A stretch of DNA of 64,000 bases from Allacma fusca (Eukaryota > Arthropoda > Collembola > Symphypleona > Sminthuridae). The position numbers and the translations under genes are program-made. Positions 13,578 through 25,399 of the stretch are shown here, piece after piece. Below the pieces are notes generated by a model, which worked only from the letters and a program-made list of their open reading frames with translations, was not told the DNA's origin and did not search any database. The DNA is taken from positions 744,001-808,000 of the forward strand of contig OX359246.1 in NCBI GenBank assembly GCA_947179485.1, in the 5' to 3' direction. Positions within the stretch are counted from its first letter, which is position 1. The number at the start of each line of letters is the position of its first letter.

Positions 13578-14130
13578 CAAAGCCATTTCGCGCGCAACGT
13601 TAAACAAAGTGCGCAAAATTATACAAAACGCGCAACATTATACAAAACGCGCAGCAACGTTAAACAAAGTGTGAAACGTTAAACAAAGCGCGCAAAGTTA
13701 AACAAAGCGTGAAACGTTAATCAAAGCGCGCAAAGTTAAACAAAGCGCGCAACGTTAATTAAAGCGTGCAACGTTAAACAAATCGCGTAATGTTACACAA
13801 AGCGCGCAAAATTAGGCAAAACGCTCAAAGTTAAACAAAGCGTGAAACGTTAAACAAAGCAGGCAACGTTAAACAAAGCTGGCAACGTTAAACAAAGCTG
13901 GCAACGTTAAACAAAGCGGGCAACGTTAAACAAAGCGGGCAACGTTAAACAAAGCTGGCAACGTTAAACAAAGCGGGCAACGTTAAACAAAGCGCGCAAC
14001 GCTAAACAAAGCGCGCAACGTTAAACAAAGCGCGCAACGCTAAACAAAGCGCGCAACGTTAAACAAAGCGCGCAAAGTTTAACAAAGCGCGCAACGGTAA
14101 ACGAAGCCCGCAACATTGAAAAAAGCGTGT
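13578..14130. repeat. 19-bp minisatellite array
   Basis: About 28 copies of a 19-base unit of consensus AACGTTAAACAAAGCGCGC. The last four bases alternate among GCGC, GGGC, TGGC and GTGA. The centre of the array is the most regular and the edges decay. Each unit carries the AACGTT palindrome and often a GCGCGC step, which is unusual in this AT-rich context. Confidence 0.95.
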
Positions 14131-15944
14131 AAAAGTTTGTTGAGCTCGCATCATTGGACGAAGCGTAAATAAAAATCGGTGCGAATCAACACTAAACACC
14201 GTCTATTTGAATGGCCCTGGTTTCAAGAAATCCGGAAATAGCTCGAGGGACAAAACTCTTGCAAAAAAAGAAATAAAGAGAGTTGCATTAGAAAGTTTAG
14301 TTGTTGTGTGATTTGGGAAATAAAGTGGAGAATAGTCCTTAATAAATGTCACTTGACTCAGCCCTTTGAAAAGTTGAGCGGAGAAAGTTGGCGTAGTTCA
14401 AAGCGTCCACTTATCTTTGACGTTTAGGAAGTTCCGAGGGAAAGTTACTCAACTTGTCATTATTAATGTCAACTTCACCCTCGGAACAGTCCACGTCCCC
14501 TATTACTCCTGTATTATTTCCCTCATTACAACTTCCATTAATCCTTTACTTTCCCACATTCATTTCCTATCCATTTTTTATTAAAATTATTACAAAATCT
14601 TTTCCCTTATTAAAAAAATAATTTGAGGGTAAAATTTTGATTTGGGGATGGTTGTATAGGAAGAACCCACTGTATGCGTAATAGTAATTGAGAAGTTTTT
14701 GCAGACAAGACAGGAGAGGAGAAATGTATTGGGGTTATTGCCAAGCTTGGGCCTATATGCTTGAGCATTTTGTTTGCGTAGACGGGATATTTGGGAGCTA
14801 TGATTAACGACGTCTGTTGCGTTCCAATGGTTGCTTTCACTCTGAATAAATCCCGTTTCCCCAAAGCCTTGCTCATCCTTTCAAAAGGAATCCGAGCCTC
14901 CGCTCCTTTGCCACAGGGAATTAAGGAGCTTCGGTTGTAACGTCCAGGGTTCCTAATGCGGCTACCCCATTTATGTAGAACAACCACATATTAAAAATTC
15001 ATACCATGAAAAAAATTTCAAGGGTGGTAGAATTTAGGCAAACATGTGACGCCGGACTGGAAATTTTGGGGTTTTAAGGGAGCCATTATAACAAGGTTCG
15101 ACAGTGAAAAAGGAACAGGAGTTTTCTATTCTCCAGGATGTCATCCCCCATTTACTCTTCCTTTCCCTTCAGATCTCCACTTTCTCCTAGTTTTGGCTCC
15201 TTCTCAAGTACAGTTCACCCTCAATACACTAACTAGAATTTTCAAGTCTAGAGTTTTCCCTTCTTGTGATAAAATAACTATTGCTTTAAATTAAAAGATT
15301 TAGAGTCCAGAGAAACTTTTTGTGTAAAAATTGAAAATGTTCAAATTTGAGTAATGTACGGATTCAGTCAAGCTTTTTTATCCCCAATGACAGAAAAAAA
15401 AATTAATTTGCGTCAAATACTTGTGGGCAAATTTAGTTTAGTTTTTTGCGCCGCTGGGAGGAAATTATTTCAGAGAAGTCGTACAAGAGAAAGTCGTTAT
15501 AAAATGTGTGAACTGTATTTTTCTGGTTTGGTTCCGGGATAGTTGCGGCCTTTTTGTGAAGGGAGGGGGATTTTTATTGGGAAAATCCTTCCCTTGAAAT
15601 AAGGCTTGGACTTGTTTGTGTTCCCACCTTTTTCTCTCCCTATTTTTTCCATCCGATAATTTCAGTTGGAATGTAACGAGGAGAGCCAGGAATCTGAGTT
15701 TTTTTGGGGGAAAAATATAATGGAGGAGTAAATTGAAAAGTGAACTGATTGGGCGTGTCTTCATGCTCTGGTTATCTCCCGTACGTTTTCTTCACATAGA
15801 GTCCTAATCCTTACTTGGACTACCTCCGGAGATGCAATATAAAACCCGGGCTCTCATGAATCTTTCGGCATTAGTCATACGATGCTTTACATGTAATTAT
15901 TTACGGGAAGTCTGCAAAAATATTTCCCTTCAAAATCTTTGAAT
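14131..15944. other. Non-coding part of the left E-F intron
   Basis: No gene was seen. One end of a terminal-repeat element (CATTATAACAAGGTTCGACAG) lies near 15082-15103. A 125-residue minus frame (14610-14987) has no recognisable domain. Confidence 0.45.
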
Positions 15945-16215
15945 ATCTTTTTAGAGGAAAATTCCAACATTTTGGGGAGAAATTCCAACATTTTGGGGGA
16001 AAATTCTAACAATTTGGGGGAAGATTCTAACATTTTGGGGGGAAATTCTAACAATTTGGGGGAAAATTCTAACAATTGGGGGGAAATTGCAACAACTTGG
16101 GGGGGAAATTGTAACATTGTGGGGGGGAAATTGTAACATTGTGGGGGGAAAATTGTTACATTGTGGGAGAAAATTGTAACAATTTCGTGGCAAATTTCTA
16201 ACATTTTGGGGAAAA
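15945..16215. repeat. 20-21-bp G-rich tandem array
   Basis: About 13 copies of a unit close to GAAATTCTAACATTTTGGGG with runs of 4-7 G. It opens frames on both strands that encode only Asn/Leu/Gly or Phe/Pro repeats, so those frames are not genes. The regular G-runs could fold as G-quadruplexes on the plus strand (inference). Confidence 0.9.
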
Positions 16216-16289
16216 TTTTAACATTTTGAAGAAACGGGCAGGGAAATTTTGCGGAAATAGTTGAAATTTGAAGAAGCGTTTTTTAAGTG

Positions 16290-16515
16290 CTTCCAAAAAT
16301 ACAAAAATTATAAAAAATAAAAACCCACTAAAATTATAAAATTTGCAAAAATCTTCAAAATTAAAAAAAAACCCAAAAACTATAAAATTTGTAAACATTT
16401 TCAAAATTAAAAAAACCAAAAAAACTATAAAATTTGTAAAATTAAAAAAACCCAAAAACTATAAAATTTGTAAAAATCTTAAAAATTAAAAAAAAACCCA
16501 AAAACTATAAAATTT
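16290..16515. repeat. A-rich tandem repeat, about 45-55 bp unit
   Basis: Four to five imperfect copies of a block containing AACTATAAAATTTGTAAA, then AATCTTCAAAATT, then an A run and CCC. Confidence 0.8.
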
Positions 16516-17363
16516 TTGAAAAGCACTCATAATTATAAAAAATCATAAGCAAAATACCATGCGCCATGAAATATCTTTTCGTTGATATTTTATAAACATT
16601 TGAACTTTCCCCATCAAATATGTAAATCTCAGCAAATGTTGCATTGCGTTTGAAGTTGAAATTAGTTGACCATAAAGGATTGTGCAAACAAAACTTGATT
16701 CAACCTTGATGGGAGTCCGTTTCCACAGCCCATAATTTAATATTTATGGAAGCGGAAATGTTCCCATTTGCACAGCATTTGCAGACACGGATTGCGAAAG
16801 CTACTGTAACGGTCAAAAACTTGGCCAGGTACCTCAATTCCGTACTTGGGGATGCTTTCGAGCATTACACAAAATAAATATTTGCATTGCAAGGAGATTG
16901 GAAATTTCAGACTTCAAAACAAACGTCCTTTAAATTTTGCCCATCCCAAATGTTTTTAATTTCCTTTTCATACGCTCAATTACTTCCTACTTTTCATTTC
17001 ACTATTCTCCAAACACACATTTGCATCTTCTGCAAGCGTTTTTGTGCTATATATCTGTGCTTTTACTAAACCATAAAAAATTACCAGTGTAACGCATATA
17101 CCTGGTTTCAATTTTAACCCATTTCTCCGACATTTTTTCGTATACTAAATACATATTCAGGTGAAAACATTGTCCGATTTTAAAACAATTTTATTATGAA
17201 TTTTTACAAACAATTCGGGCTTCTAAAAAATTCTGTAATGTTTCCTAGAATTTTTACAAAATCAATTCAAAACGCCCCTTAAAAAATAGTAACAAATTTT
17301 AGACAAAAATTCACGCCCTTAAAATTTTTACCCAAATTGCCCCAAATATGAAAAAAATCTTAC
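16516..17363. other. Intron immediately downstream of exon E
   Basis: AT-rich sequence following the GTAAGA donor of exon E. No coding evidence. Confidence 0.5.
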
Positions 17364-17426
17364 GTCATCCTTGTCCTTTTTCTTCCCAAGTCCTCCGCCC
17401 CCTCCAGTGCTCACAGAAGCGTTCAT
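17364..17426 (-). CDS. Alternative first exon E of the left paralog
   Basis: This 21-codon exon encodes MNASVST, a run of five glycines, and a charged tail (LGKKKDKDD) ending at the donor GAC|GTAAGA, phase 0. The partner on the right (60842-60907) has the same start, a seven-glycine run and a similar tail ending KDD|GTAAG. The DNA leader TTTTGAAAA before the ATG is also shared. A second possible donor, TCT|GTGAGC, lies after codon 4 (MNAS) and is also phase 0. The right copy has an even better donor at the same place, so a 4-codon version of this exon is possible. Family not recognised. Confidence 0.75.
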
Positions 17427-20400
17427 ATTTTCAAAATTTTACAACAACATTTTCCCCCCACTCAAATTTTAAAACCCCCAAAAATATTTACCCAATTCCC
17501 ATAAAGTGACTCGTTAACGTCCGAACTTGAACTGACACTCCAAAACCGGGCTTCCCCTCAAAAATTGTTTACAACATGCTCCTCACGAACGGAAAACTTG
17601 GACTGCTTTGCATCAGCCCTTTCCCGAAACGCGAGGAATTCTCAACTGACCAAAAAAGTTCCCGCAGACTCTGCAGCGCATTTTAATCCGGAGTCTTCCA
17701 ACGGGTAAAACTCCAGCAGCTCCGCAGACCAACTCTTTTACTTCCCGAACTTTCCCAAATCCAATCGCATCCCACAACACCCTTCCGATTCCCAAACACG
17801 AAGGAAAATCCGAAAGGCCGTTAAAAACAAGTTCTATTCTACAACACCCCATTTACACTTCTAGGAAATAGCGTTTTGGAATCAACAGCTGACCAGAAAT
17901 TAATATCCTCAAATGCATCCCAATGAATTTCAATGACAGAGGAATTCCTGTGGTGATGTAAAAGAAGCCTTCAAATCCACCTATTAAGGAAATTCACTTC
18001 AAAATTCTCCCCTAAAACTGTCCAACAGGAAGCTCTTGAAATCCTCACAAGCTGTCTGCCAATTGTCTGAATTGAGTTGAAGCAAACAGTAAAAAATGTG
18101 AGGAAATGAAACTAAGCCAAATTTAACAGGGGTGAAAATCTAAGTTTGATAAGTGTGCATTAAAAAACCTTTGGATTTATTAGAACGAGGAGGGCGTGCC
18201 AAAAACTTTCCTAAAATTTATTACTTCCCTCAGAAAAGATACAGAGAGGAGAAATTGAGAGGAAAGAATGTTCAATTTAATCCCTTTCCTGGACAAATTC
18301 CCAGAACAATTTTCTCAAATATTGCAACTTTGCAAAAACCCCTATAGAATCAAATTGGCTCTGCAACATAAAAACGTTTCCCAGTAAATATGCACTTTTT
18401 GCAGACAGCCCTTTAAAAAAATGTTAAAATAAATTTTCATTATTTTTAAGGTTTCAGCCCCTAAAATGTTTTCCAGAAGATTGCACAAATTCGAAATATT
18501 CGCAAAATTTTATCTCTAGGAAAAAAACACAAGTTGATTAAAATCCCAAATAATTGGGTTTAAGTTAAAACTCGTATTGTCAAGTAATTGGGGAAATTTT
18601 CATATTTAATGAGCCCGCCCATTAAAAATTTCCCTAATTTTCTGTAGTTTCAAAACTTTTCTCCATGAATTATTTTTTTATTATTGAAGGCTACCCGAAT
18701 GGAAAATCTCAACGGTAATCTTCATCATTTAAAGTTTTAGGGGGAATTTTAAGGACAAAAGTTGGCCGTAAATAACGAGAAAATGAATGCTCCCTTGGTA
18801 GTAAAAGCCACATTATTTTCTTAAATTGGAAAACAAATCGCCAATTTAGGGGGGGGGAAAGTTGAGAGAAAGTAAACAGGAAAATATGTTTTCATGGGAA
18901 TTGCAAAAATTAAAGCCCACAGTGTGAAATTCCATTCCGTTTTAAGCGCCATCTATTTTAACGGAGTTGAAAGTTGTAACCACATTTTTTTCCGAGAGAG
19001 TGAGCGCCGGATTCATTTTTCTTTTTGTAAATGTGCGAAACAGTTTTGCTTTCTCAGAATGCTCTCTGACTCACAATCAGCCCAATATGTCAGAATACAA
19101 TTTTCGGGAATTTTGTATAAAATACGTATACATCATGTGCATCGGTCACTACTTCCCTTTATTTTTCTTGTAATGTTTTACGAGTTTTACTTTGCAAGTT
19201 CGGCTTTAGAAAATATAAAGCCAAGATTGGAACCGACATATTTTCAGAGAGGGACAAATCATGTACTACAAATAGTGCGCCGTAATTTGATATAAGGACA
19301 AATCCATGCAAAATGAGTTACGGAACGTGAGGTAAAAGCGAAGATAAAAATATTATTTATATACTTCCCAAATGTCAACTTTTGTGCAGTTAAATCTCGT
19401 TATAACGGCCGTCCGTGCCGGAAATTTTATTTGAAGTCACCAGACAGTCCGTTATAACAAAACTTGTTTTTTTTTGTCTGTAGACTGCGGTGAAATTGAA
19501 ATTGGAGCGTGGCCAGGTACATTTGATTTTACGACCCCATTACTAATAACATTCCCAAGATTTCCCTCAGCATTTTCTTATGGGGCATGCAAAATTCAGT
19601 AGAAAAATGTATTCCCCACTTATTCACTTAAGTTTTTCCCAATTTCCGACTTTTTTACATTTCCCGTATTTGACAGGAGTGAACAAATCACGAAATTTTC
19701 CTTGGCACGCAAATTTACCACTTTGGCGCTTTCCTGGGGGGGGGGATAAATGAAGTAAAAAAAAATTATTTTGTAAAAAGGGATCTGCTGAAAGGAGAGT
19801 GGACTGTATAGAATATTAACGTTGTGGAGTATGTGCTTTTAAATCCATGGAGAATTTGGCCTTTGGTCCTGACAACTGTTGATTTGGTGGGATTTATTTG
19901 GGAGTGTGGAAGGGAGGAAAGATATAATTTACAAAGGGAGTGCTATAACTTTCAGTCTTTCTTTTCTTTCCCTGTTATCAGCGTCATTCCGAGAGTCCTT
20001 GGCGAGTGGAAGGGAAGTTAAGTTGAGACAGGAAAAGGAATTCAGGAATGGTCAGAGCGAGGGATTAGCCAAGCAAGACCATTTCCTTGAACAGGAGTCC
20101 AGTCAGAGAGCTCATACAATTCTAAGAACATTCCTCCACATTGTCCTTACAAATCTCACCCTACACAGTCCACACAGCACAGTATCTATACACAAGGCTC
20201 ATCAACATTTACAACTCTTCCTTTGCAATCTTAAATGTCAGACCTTTCCAGAGAAAATAAAGTGTCTCCAATCCACCTCAGATGCACTCGGACTGCCAAG
20301 CACAGTTTATACAGTCCACTCTATACTTAACGGAAGTTCTCATATTTCACTCGTGTTTCTATGAAAAGCATACGGAGCTTTTAAAACTTCCTATACATAT

Positions 20401-20439
20401 CCTTATTTAAAAATGTACACAAATGCAGTGATGTGTGTA
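17427..20439. other. Region upstream of exon E, left D-E intron
   Basis: The first 500 bases upstream of exon E are GC-richer than average and may be its promoter. A minus frame at 17613-17852 lies there but has no homologous partner upstream of E'. Further out the DNA is non-coding and includes one short terminal-repeat element at 19385-19482. Confidence 0.4.
19385..19482. mobile_element. Short inverted-repeat element (MITE-like)
   Basis: It starts GCAGTTAAATCTCGTTATAA and, read from the other strand, the far end contains GTTTTGTTATAACGGACTGTC after TACAGAC. The shared GTTATAACGG block is inverted at the two ends about 100 bases apart. Confidence 0.5.
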
Positions 20440-21450
20440 AGAGAGAGATGAAGACAATTGCGAATGAGAAGGTCAGTCAAAAGGTCGTTATTACGAGAAG
20501 GTGGATGCAGAGAGAAGGTCAACGAGAAAGTTGTTTTAAGGAAAACGTCAATGAGATCGTCAGTGTAATGAAAAGGTCAACTAGAAGGTCATAGTGAGGA
20601 AGAGGTCAATCAGAGGATCGTTGCAAGTACAAGGTCAATGAGAAGGTCGTTGTTAGGAAAATATCGATGAGAAGGTCGTTGTAAGGAAAATATCGATGAG
20701 AAGGTCGTTGTAAGGAAACGTTCAACGAGAAACATGTTGTTGGTAAAATTTAATTAAGGTCATTGTGAGGAGAAGGTCAATCAGAAGGTCGTCATTACGA
20801 GAAGGTGTTTGTTGGGAGAAGGTCGATGTTAAGGTCAACGAGAAAGTCGTTGTAAAGAGCATGTCAGCGAGAAGGTCATTGTACGAAGAATGTCATTATT
20901 ATGAGAAGGTCAATGAAAAGATTTATGCAACGAGAAGGTCAATGAGAAGGTCAATGCAGCGAGGAGGTCAACCGTAAGGACAACAACACAGTCGTTGTAA
21001 GGATAAGGTCATTAAGAGGTGCGTTGTACGGAGCAGGTCAACCAGTAGGTCGTTTTAAGGGTTAGGTCAACTATAGATGGCCGTTGTAAGAAAAAGGTCA
21101 ACCACGAGGTCGTTGTAACGGAAAGGTCAACCAGAAGGTAGCTGTAAGGGAAAGGTCAACCAGAAGGTCACTGTAAGGTAAATGTCAACCAGAAGGTCGT
21201 TTTAAGGGTGAGGTCAACTAGATGGTCGTTGTAAGAAAAGGGTCAACCAGAAGGTCCCTGTAAGGGAAAGGTCAACCAGAAGGTCATCGTAAGGCAAAGG
21301 TCAACCAGAAGGTCACTGTAAGGTAAATGTCAACCAGAAGGTCACTGCAAGGTTCAAGGTCAACCAGAAGGTCACTGTAAGGTAAATGTCAACCAGAAGG
21401 TCACCGCAAGGTTCAAGGTCAACCAGAAGGTCACTGTAAGGAAAAGGCCA
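20440..21450. repeat. 29-30-bp minisatellite array
   Basis: Roughly 33 copies of a unit such as GTCAACCAGAAGGTCACTGT plus AAGGTAAAT. Copies at the right end (21.1-21.45 kb) are nearly identical while the left end is degenerate, which suggests growth at one edge. It lies in the left D-E intron. Confidence 0.95.
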
Positions 21451-23929
21451 ACTATACGGTCGAGAGATATAAGGGAAATATCAACTTAAAGAGCGTCCTT
21501 ACAATGAGCTCACAATCAGCGAGAAACTGGATACAACGAAGATTTCGCCAAAACAAGAGATCCGCAACAACGAGAATTGCCTTACAGTTCCATGACATTC
21601 GTTTCAAGAATTTCCAGTCCAGAATCATTTGCAATCCCGACAATCAAATATGACGTATCCCCCAATAAAAATGCGAACGTCAAAAGTGAGCCCCGCCATT
21701 TGTTCCCCCCCGAACTTCCGCCCAGCGCCGTAATTACAAGAAAAGATGGGGGAATTGGGGCAGAGAATGTAAACAAGATAAGAAGGGATTATTTATCCCT
21801 TTGTCTATTTATCCCATGTTCCCGGAGCTTTATTAGGAGACGGAGGAGGCGGGAATGGGAAAGAGACGGAGTCCATTTGCATCAGATTAACCCAACTCTC
21901 AACACAGCACACTCCGCTCATAAATAAACCAAGCCTTGAATTTTAAATAGCCCGCCATTACATTTACATTTTTACGACCGTCCTCCTCCTCCACCCTCCC
22001 AAATAAACACACGCGAGCAGGGGATTAGCACGCAACAGGGAGCTCTTCCTCATAACGTCCGTCCACTTTATAACCACCCCCCCCCCCACATCAGCCCCAT
22101 CCCAAGCGCCGTTACATCCCACACCCACACTGCACCTCCACCCCAATATCATCCAACCGAAATTCCCATCCAAACCAATTCTTTCCCATGACGAAGCCTC
22201 CCCAATAAAAATCCCTCACTGTAAAAATATTACACTTGGGCATTTTCCAACACACCAAAGATTTACAATCTCCATGTAAAAAATCCTTATCAAATTTTAT
22301 GATTTTCTCAATCCAGAAAATTTATGAAAGTCTCCGTAATTATCCCTCAAATATGATTTCAGATACAAATACAGTCTACCCTCTTTATCCGGGTGCTCTA
22401 CATTTTTTTAACCCTTTCATTCCGATGTACTGCACAGGAAAAAATATTTTTTGTTCTTCATGATGCATGACGTCATTTATAGAGAAGAGCCCTTATAAAG
22501 CAAGCTCACTGCAATTAAATTCTAGAGAGCGCGGGAAAGAGACTAATCCCTTGTAATGAGATTGGAAGTGATCGAATCGAAATGAAAGGAAGGATTTCCT
22601 TCAAACCATTTCGAGCGGAAACTTATACGTAAGCTTTGGAAAAAGAAACGATGCAAGTGAAATCCAATGATTTCCCAAATCCGAAACGTGAAGGATAAGA
22701 AGGGGTCCCAGACCCATTTTAATCTTCTGGTCTTTCAAAAATTAAATACAGTCCTTCTTTTTTATTCCGGCTGGAAATAATTGCTTGCAAAAAATTTGTA
22801 ACAGAAAATATTTGGAAAAAATCTGGATATGGTTTTTTGCATCGATGCAAAAAAATGTTTTTGCAATCGAGAAAACATATCGTAAGAGGTTGTAATGGTA
22901 AAAATGATGGAGACAACGAGTGGATTTTTATTATGGAGGAGATTCACGAGTTGTGGCAAGCCAAAAAAGTTCCCACAAAAAGATGATTTAAAATGATTTG
23001 CCTAAAATTTGAATGGTTTTGAGGAAGCTGCGGATTTTTTGCTTGAGAGACATATTGGGCGGAGGGAGTTATGAGCTCATGAACTTCAAGCTTCCTTCTT
23101 GCTCCATCGTAAATGGAGCAAGAGGGAACGGCTCTCTCAAATATGGGGAAATGACTCTCGTAAATTCTTCCCAAGTCCCTTTTTAACATTCCTTTGAACT
23201 TCCCGCCAACATTTTCAGTTTCCCCGGAGGAGAACTTCTGTAAGAAAAACACCTCATGAAAATAATGTCTTCGCAGTTGAGAAACTTTCCCAGAGTTTCG
23301 CCTTCTGCTCGTCAGTCATGTCCTGGTCGGAAGGGAGCATTTCATACAGTCTGGGCTGGTTAGAACGGCGCCCTATTTTCAAAAATCTTGCAGTAATACT
23401 TACGGGTGAAAAGTGAATTTTTTGGGTTAACAATGTTAAAAACTAGGATTTTTATGCGGAGTTTTTTTTGGGGGGGGGGTCTCGAAGGGTACAGTTCTAT
23501 TGAGAATGTTTTGTATGTAATGGGGCTTATAGCTGACCATCGGACGTTTTTGTAGGAGCGTAGGCTTTTTTTATGCGGCTATGTTGAGGTTTTGCGGAGG
23601 AAATTTGAGGAAACGAATTGATACTGGGATTAATTGGGAAAACGCTATCAGCCTTGGATTTTTATCGAGGAAAATCCAAGGCTTGCCAGCTCTGAATCGT
23701 TTCATTCCAGATCACTTGGCTCGATTCTCTGGAACTTCTCTGTATTATTTCCTATTCTGGTTTTAACTTTAGGGTGAAAATACAAATTTTGCACAAAAAA
23801 ATGTCTACTGGACAATTTTATGGGCAAATTTTTTTTACATTAAAAATATTTCAAAATCTGGAATTTTGCGTCCTAAATTTTTTAAAGCAATAATGTAATC
23901 AAAAAAATTACCAATTTAAGCAAACCTTT
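21451..23929. other. Left D-E intron, non-coding
   Basis: The 21.6-22.2 kb part is GC-richer and contains ATTTGCAT (POU octamer type) and several C runs. It might be regulatory, but no conserved partner was found. No gene was seen in the rest. Confidence 0.4.
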
Positions 23930-24890
23930 CTAAAAATTTTACCAAAACAGTTTCAGAACCTATTTTTAGCGGAACTATTTTAACCCTAAATATTTTTGAT
24001 ACAAATATTTTCACCCCCATTATTTTTGACCCAACTATTTTCGTTCTCGAATATTTTTGAATCAAATGTTTTCACCCAAAGTACTCTGGACAGTAAATTT
24101 TTCATTTTTGGGCAAATGTTTTGACCTCAAAATATTTTTGGCCCAAATTTTTACATTTGTGACCCGAATGCAGTCATTTTAAATACTGTTGACCAAAATG
24201 TATCATTTTTGCCCTAAATATTTTCACTTTAAAGTAATGTTGAATCAACATTTTCCATTTTTACCCTTAATATTTTCAATTCCAAATATTTTTGACTAAA
24301 AGTTTTACATTTGTGACCCGAATGCAGTCATTTTAAATACTGTTGACCAAAATGTATCATTTTTGCCCTAAATATTTTCACTTTAAAGTAATGTTGAATC
24401 AACATTTTCCATTTTTACCCTAAATATTTTCAATTCCAAATATTTTTGACTAAAAGTTTTACATTTGTGACCCGAATGCAGTCATTTTAAATACTGTTGA
24501 CCAAAATGTATCATTTTTGCCCTAAATATTTTCACTTTAAAGTAATGTTGAATCAACATTTTCCATTTTTACCCTAAATATTTTCAATTCCAAATATTTT
24601 TGACTAAAAGTTTTACATTTGTGACCCGAATGCAGTCATTTTAAATACTGTTGACCAAAATGTATCATTTTTGCCCTAAATATTTTCACTTTAAAGTAAT
24701 GTTGAATCAACATTTTCCATTTTTACCCTAAATATTTTCAATTCCAAATATTTTTGACTAAAAGTTTTACATTTGTGACCCAAATACACACAATAAATAG
24801 CTTTGTCCGAAAATTTTACGCTTTTGCCCTAAACGTTTTCACTCGGAAGTAATTTTGACTCAAATGTTTTCAGCCCAAATTTTGCAACCC
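23930..24890. repeat. Higher-order tandem repeat with 154-bp period
   Basis: Landmarks GACCCGAATG recur at 24161, 24315, 24469 and 24623, and a variant at 24777. That gives four almost identical 154-base copies. The flanks and the inside of each copy consist of older, degenerate blocks of about 30 bases of the type AAATATTTTTGACCAAAATT. The long unit therefore arose by amplifying a group of old short units. It ends about 0.5 kb upstream of the P450 start. Confidence 0.95.
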
Positions 24891-25399
24891 AAACTGAAAA
24901 TCCATGCATCCGTTGATCATCTGCGGAGCTGTAATTGAATAGTTAGAGGTTAATTGTCCTATGCCCGTAAATATTTTATGAGAAAATTAGTACAACCGTT
25001 TTGCATTGCGCCAATGGAACCTTAAAACGTGACAATCCTCACATACCCCGGCAACGCCTCAGATCATGCGGTGCTCAAGACCTCTCCTCACCCAGCATAT
25101 ATTTTACACGTGTGTCCGCTTTACTAAGTGAAGCACGTCCATAAGAAAGGACGGAGCCATACGATTGTTGATGCTAGAAGCACGAACTGACGTTTATGGA
25201 AAACACAAGCCTTCCAATTCAATAAAATTTATCTCCCAGAAAATATTTTAATGGGGAAAACGTATTAGGAAATATTTAGTGCCTCAACAAACCCTGCAGA
25301 AAATATTTTCTCTAAATGTTTTCCACGTCAGCTTATACCTTAATGGTACTGGCATGTTAAATTTTGCTCCAAAAAAAGTGGTACCCCCATTTTCCCACA
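24891..25399 (+). promoter_or_regulatory. P450 upstream region
   Basis: About 500 bases between the 154-bp repeat array and the P450 ATG. It must hold the P450 promoter. No specific TATA/initiator pair can be called with confidence, although CATATATTTT occurs near 25097. Confidence 0.3.

Noticed and set aside
14610-14987. 125-codon minus frame
   Set aside because: No family resemblance or partner in the other arm. It is on the gene's strand but has no good donor in a suitable place.
15887-16204. Asn/Leu/Gly-repeat and Phe/Pro-repeat frames
   Set aside because: They are translations of the 20-21-bp G-rich array with shifting phase, with no start context or conservation.
17613-17852. 79-codon GC-richer minus frame upstream of exon E
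   Set aside because: No similarity to the region upstream of E' on the right arm. It is more likely promoter or leader DNA than protein coding.
19879-20364. 161-codon plus frame
   Set aside because: No domain, no methionine-supported conserved start and no paralogous copy. It looks like a chance frame.
20440-21450. CRISPR-like regular repeat
   Set aside because: Units are contiguous with no unique spacers, and the context is eukaryotic. It is a minisatellite.
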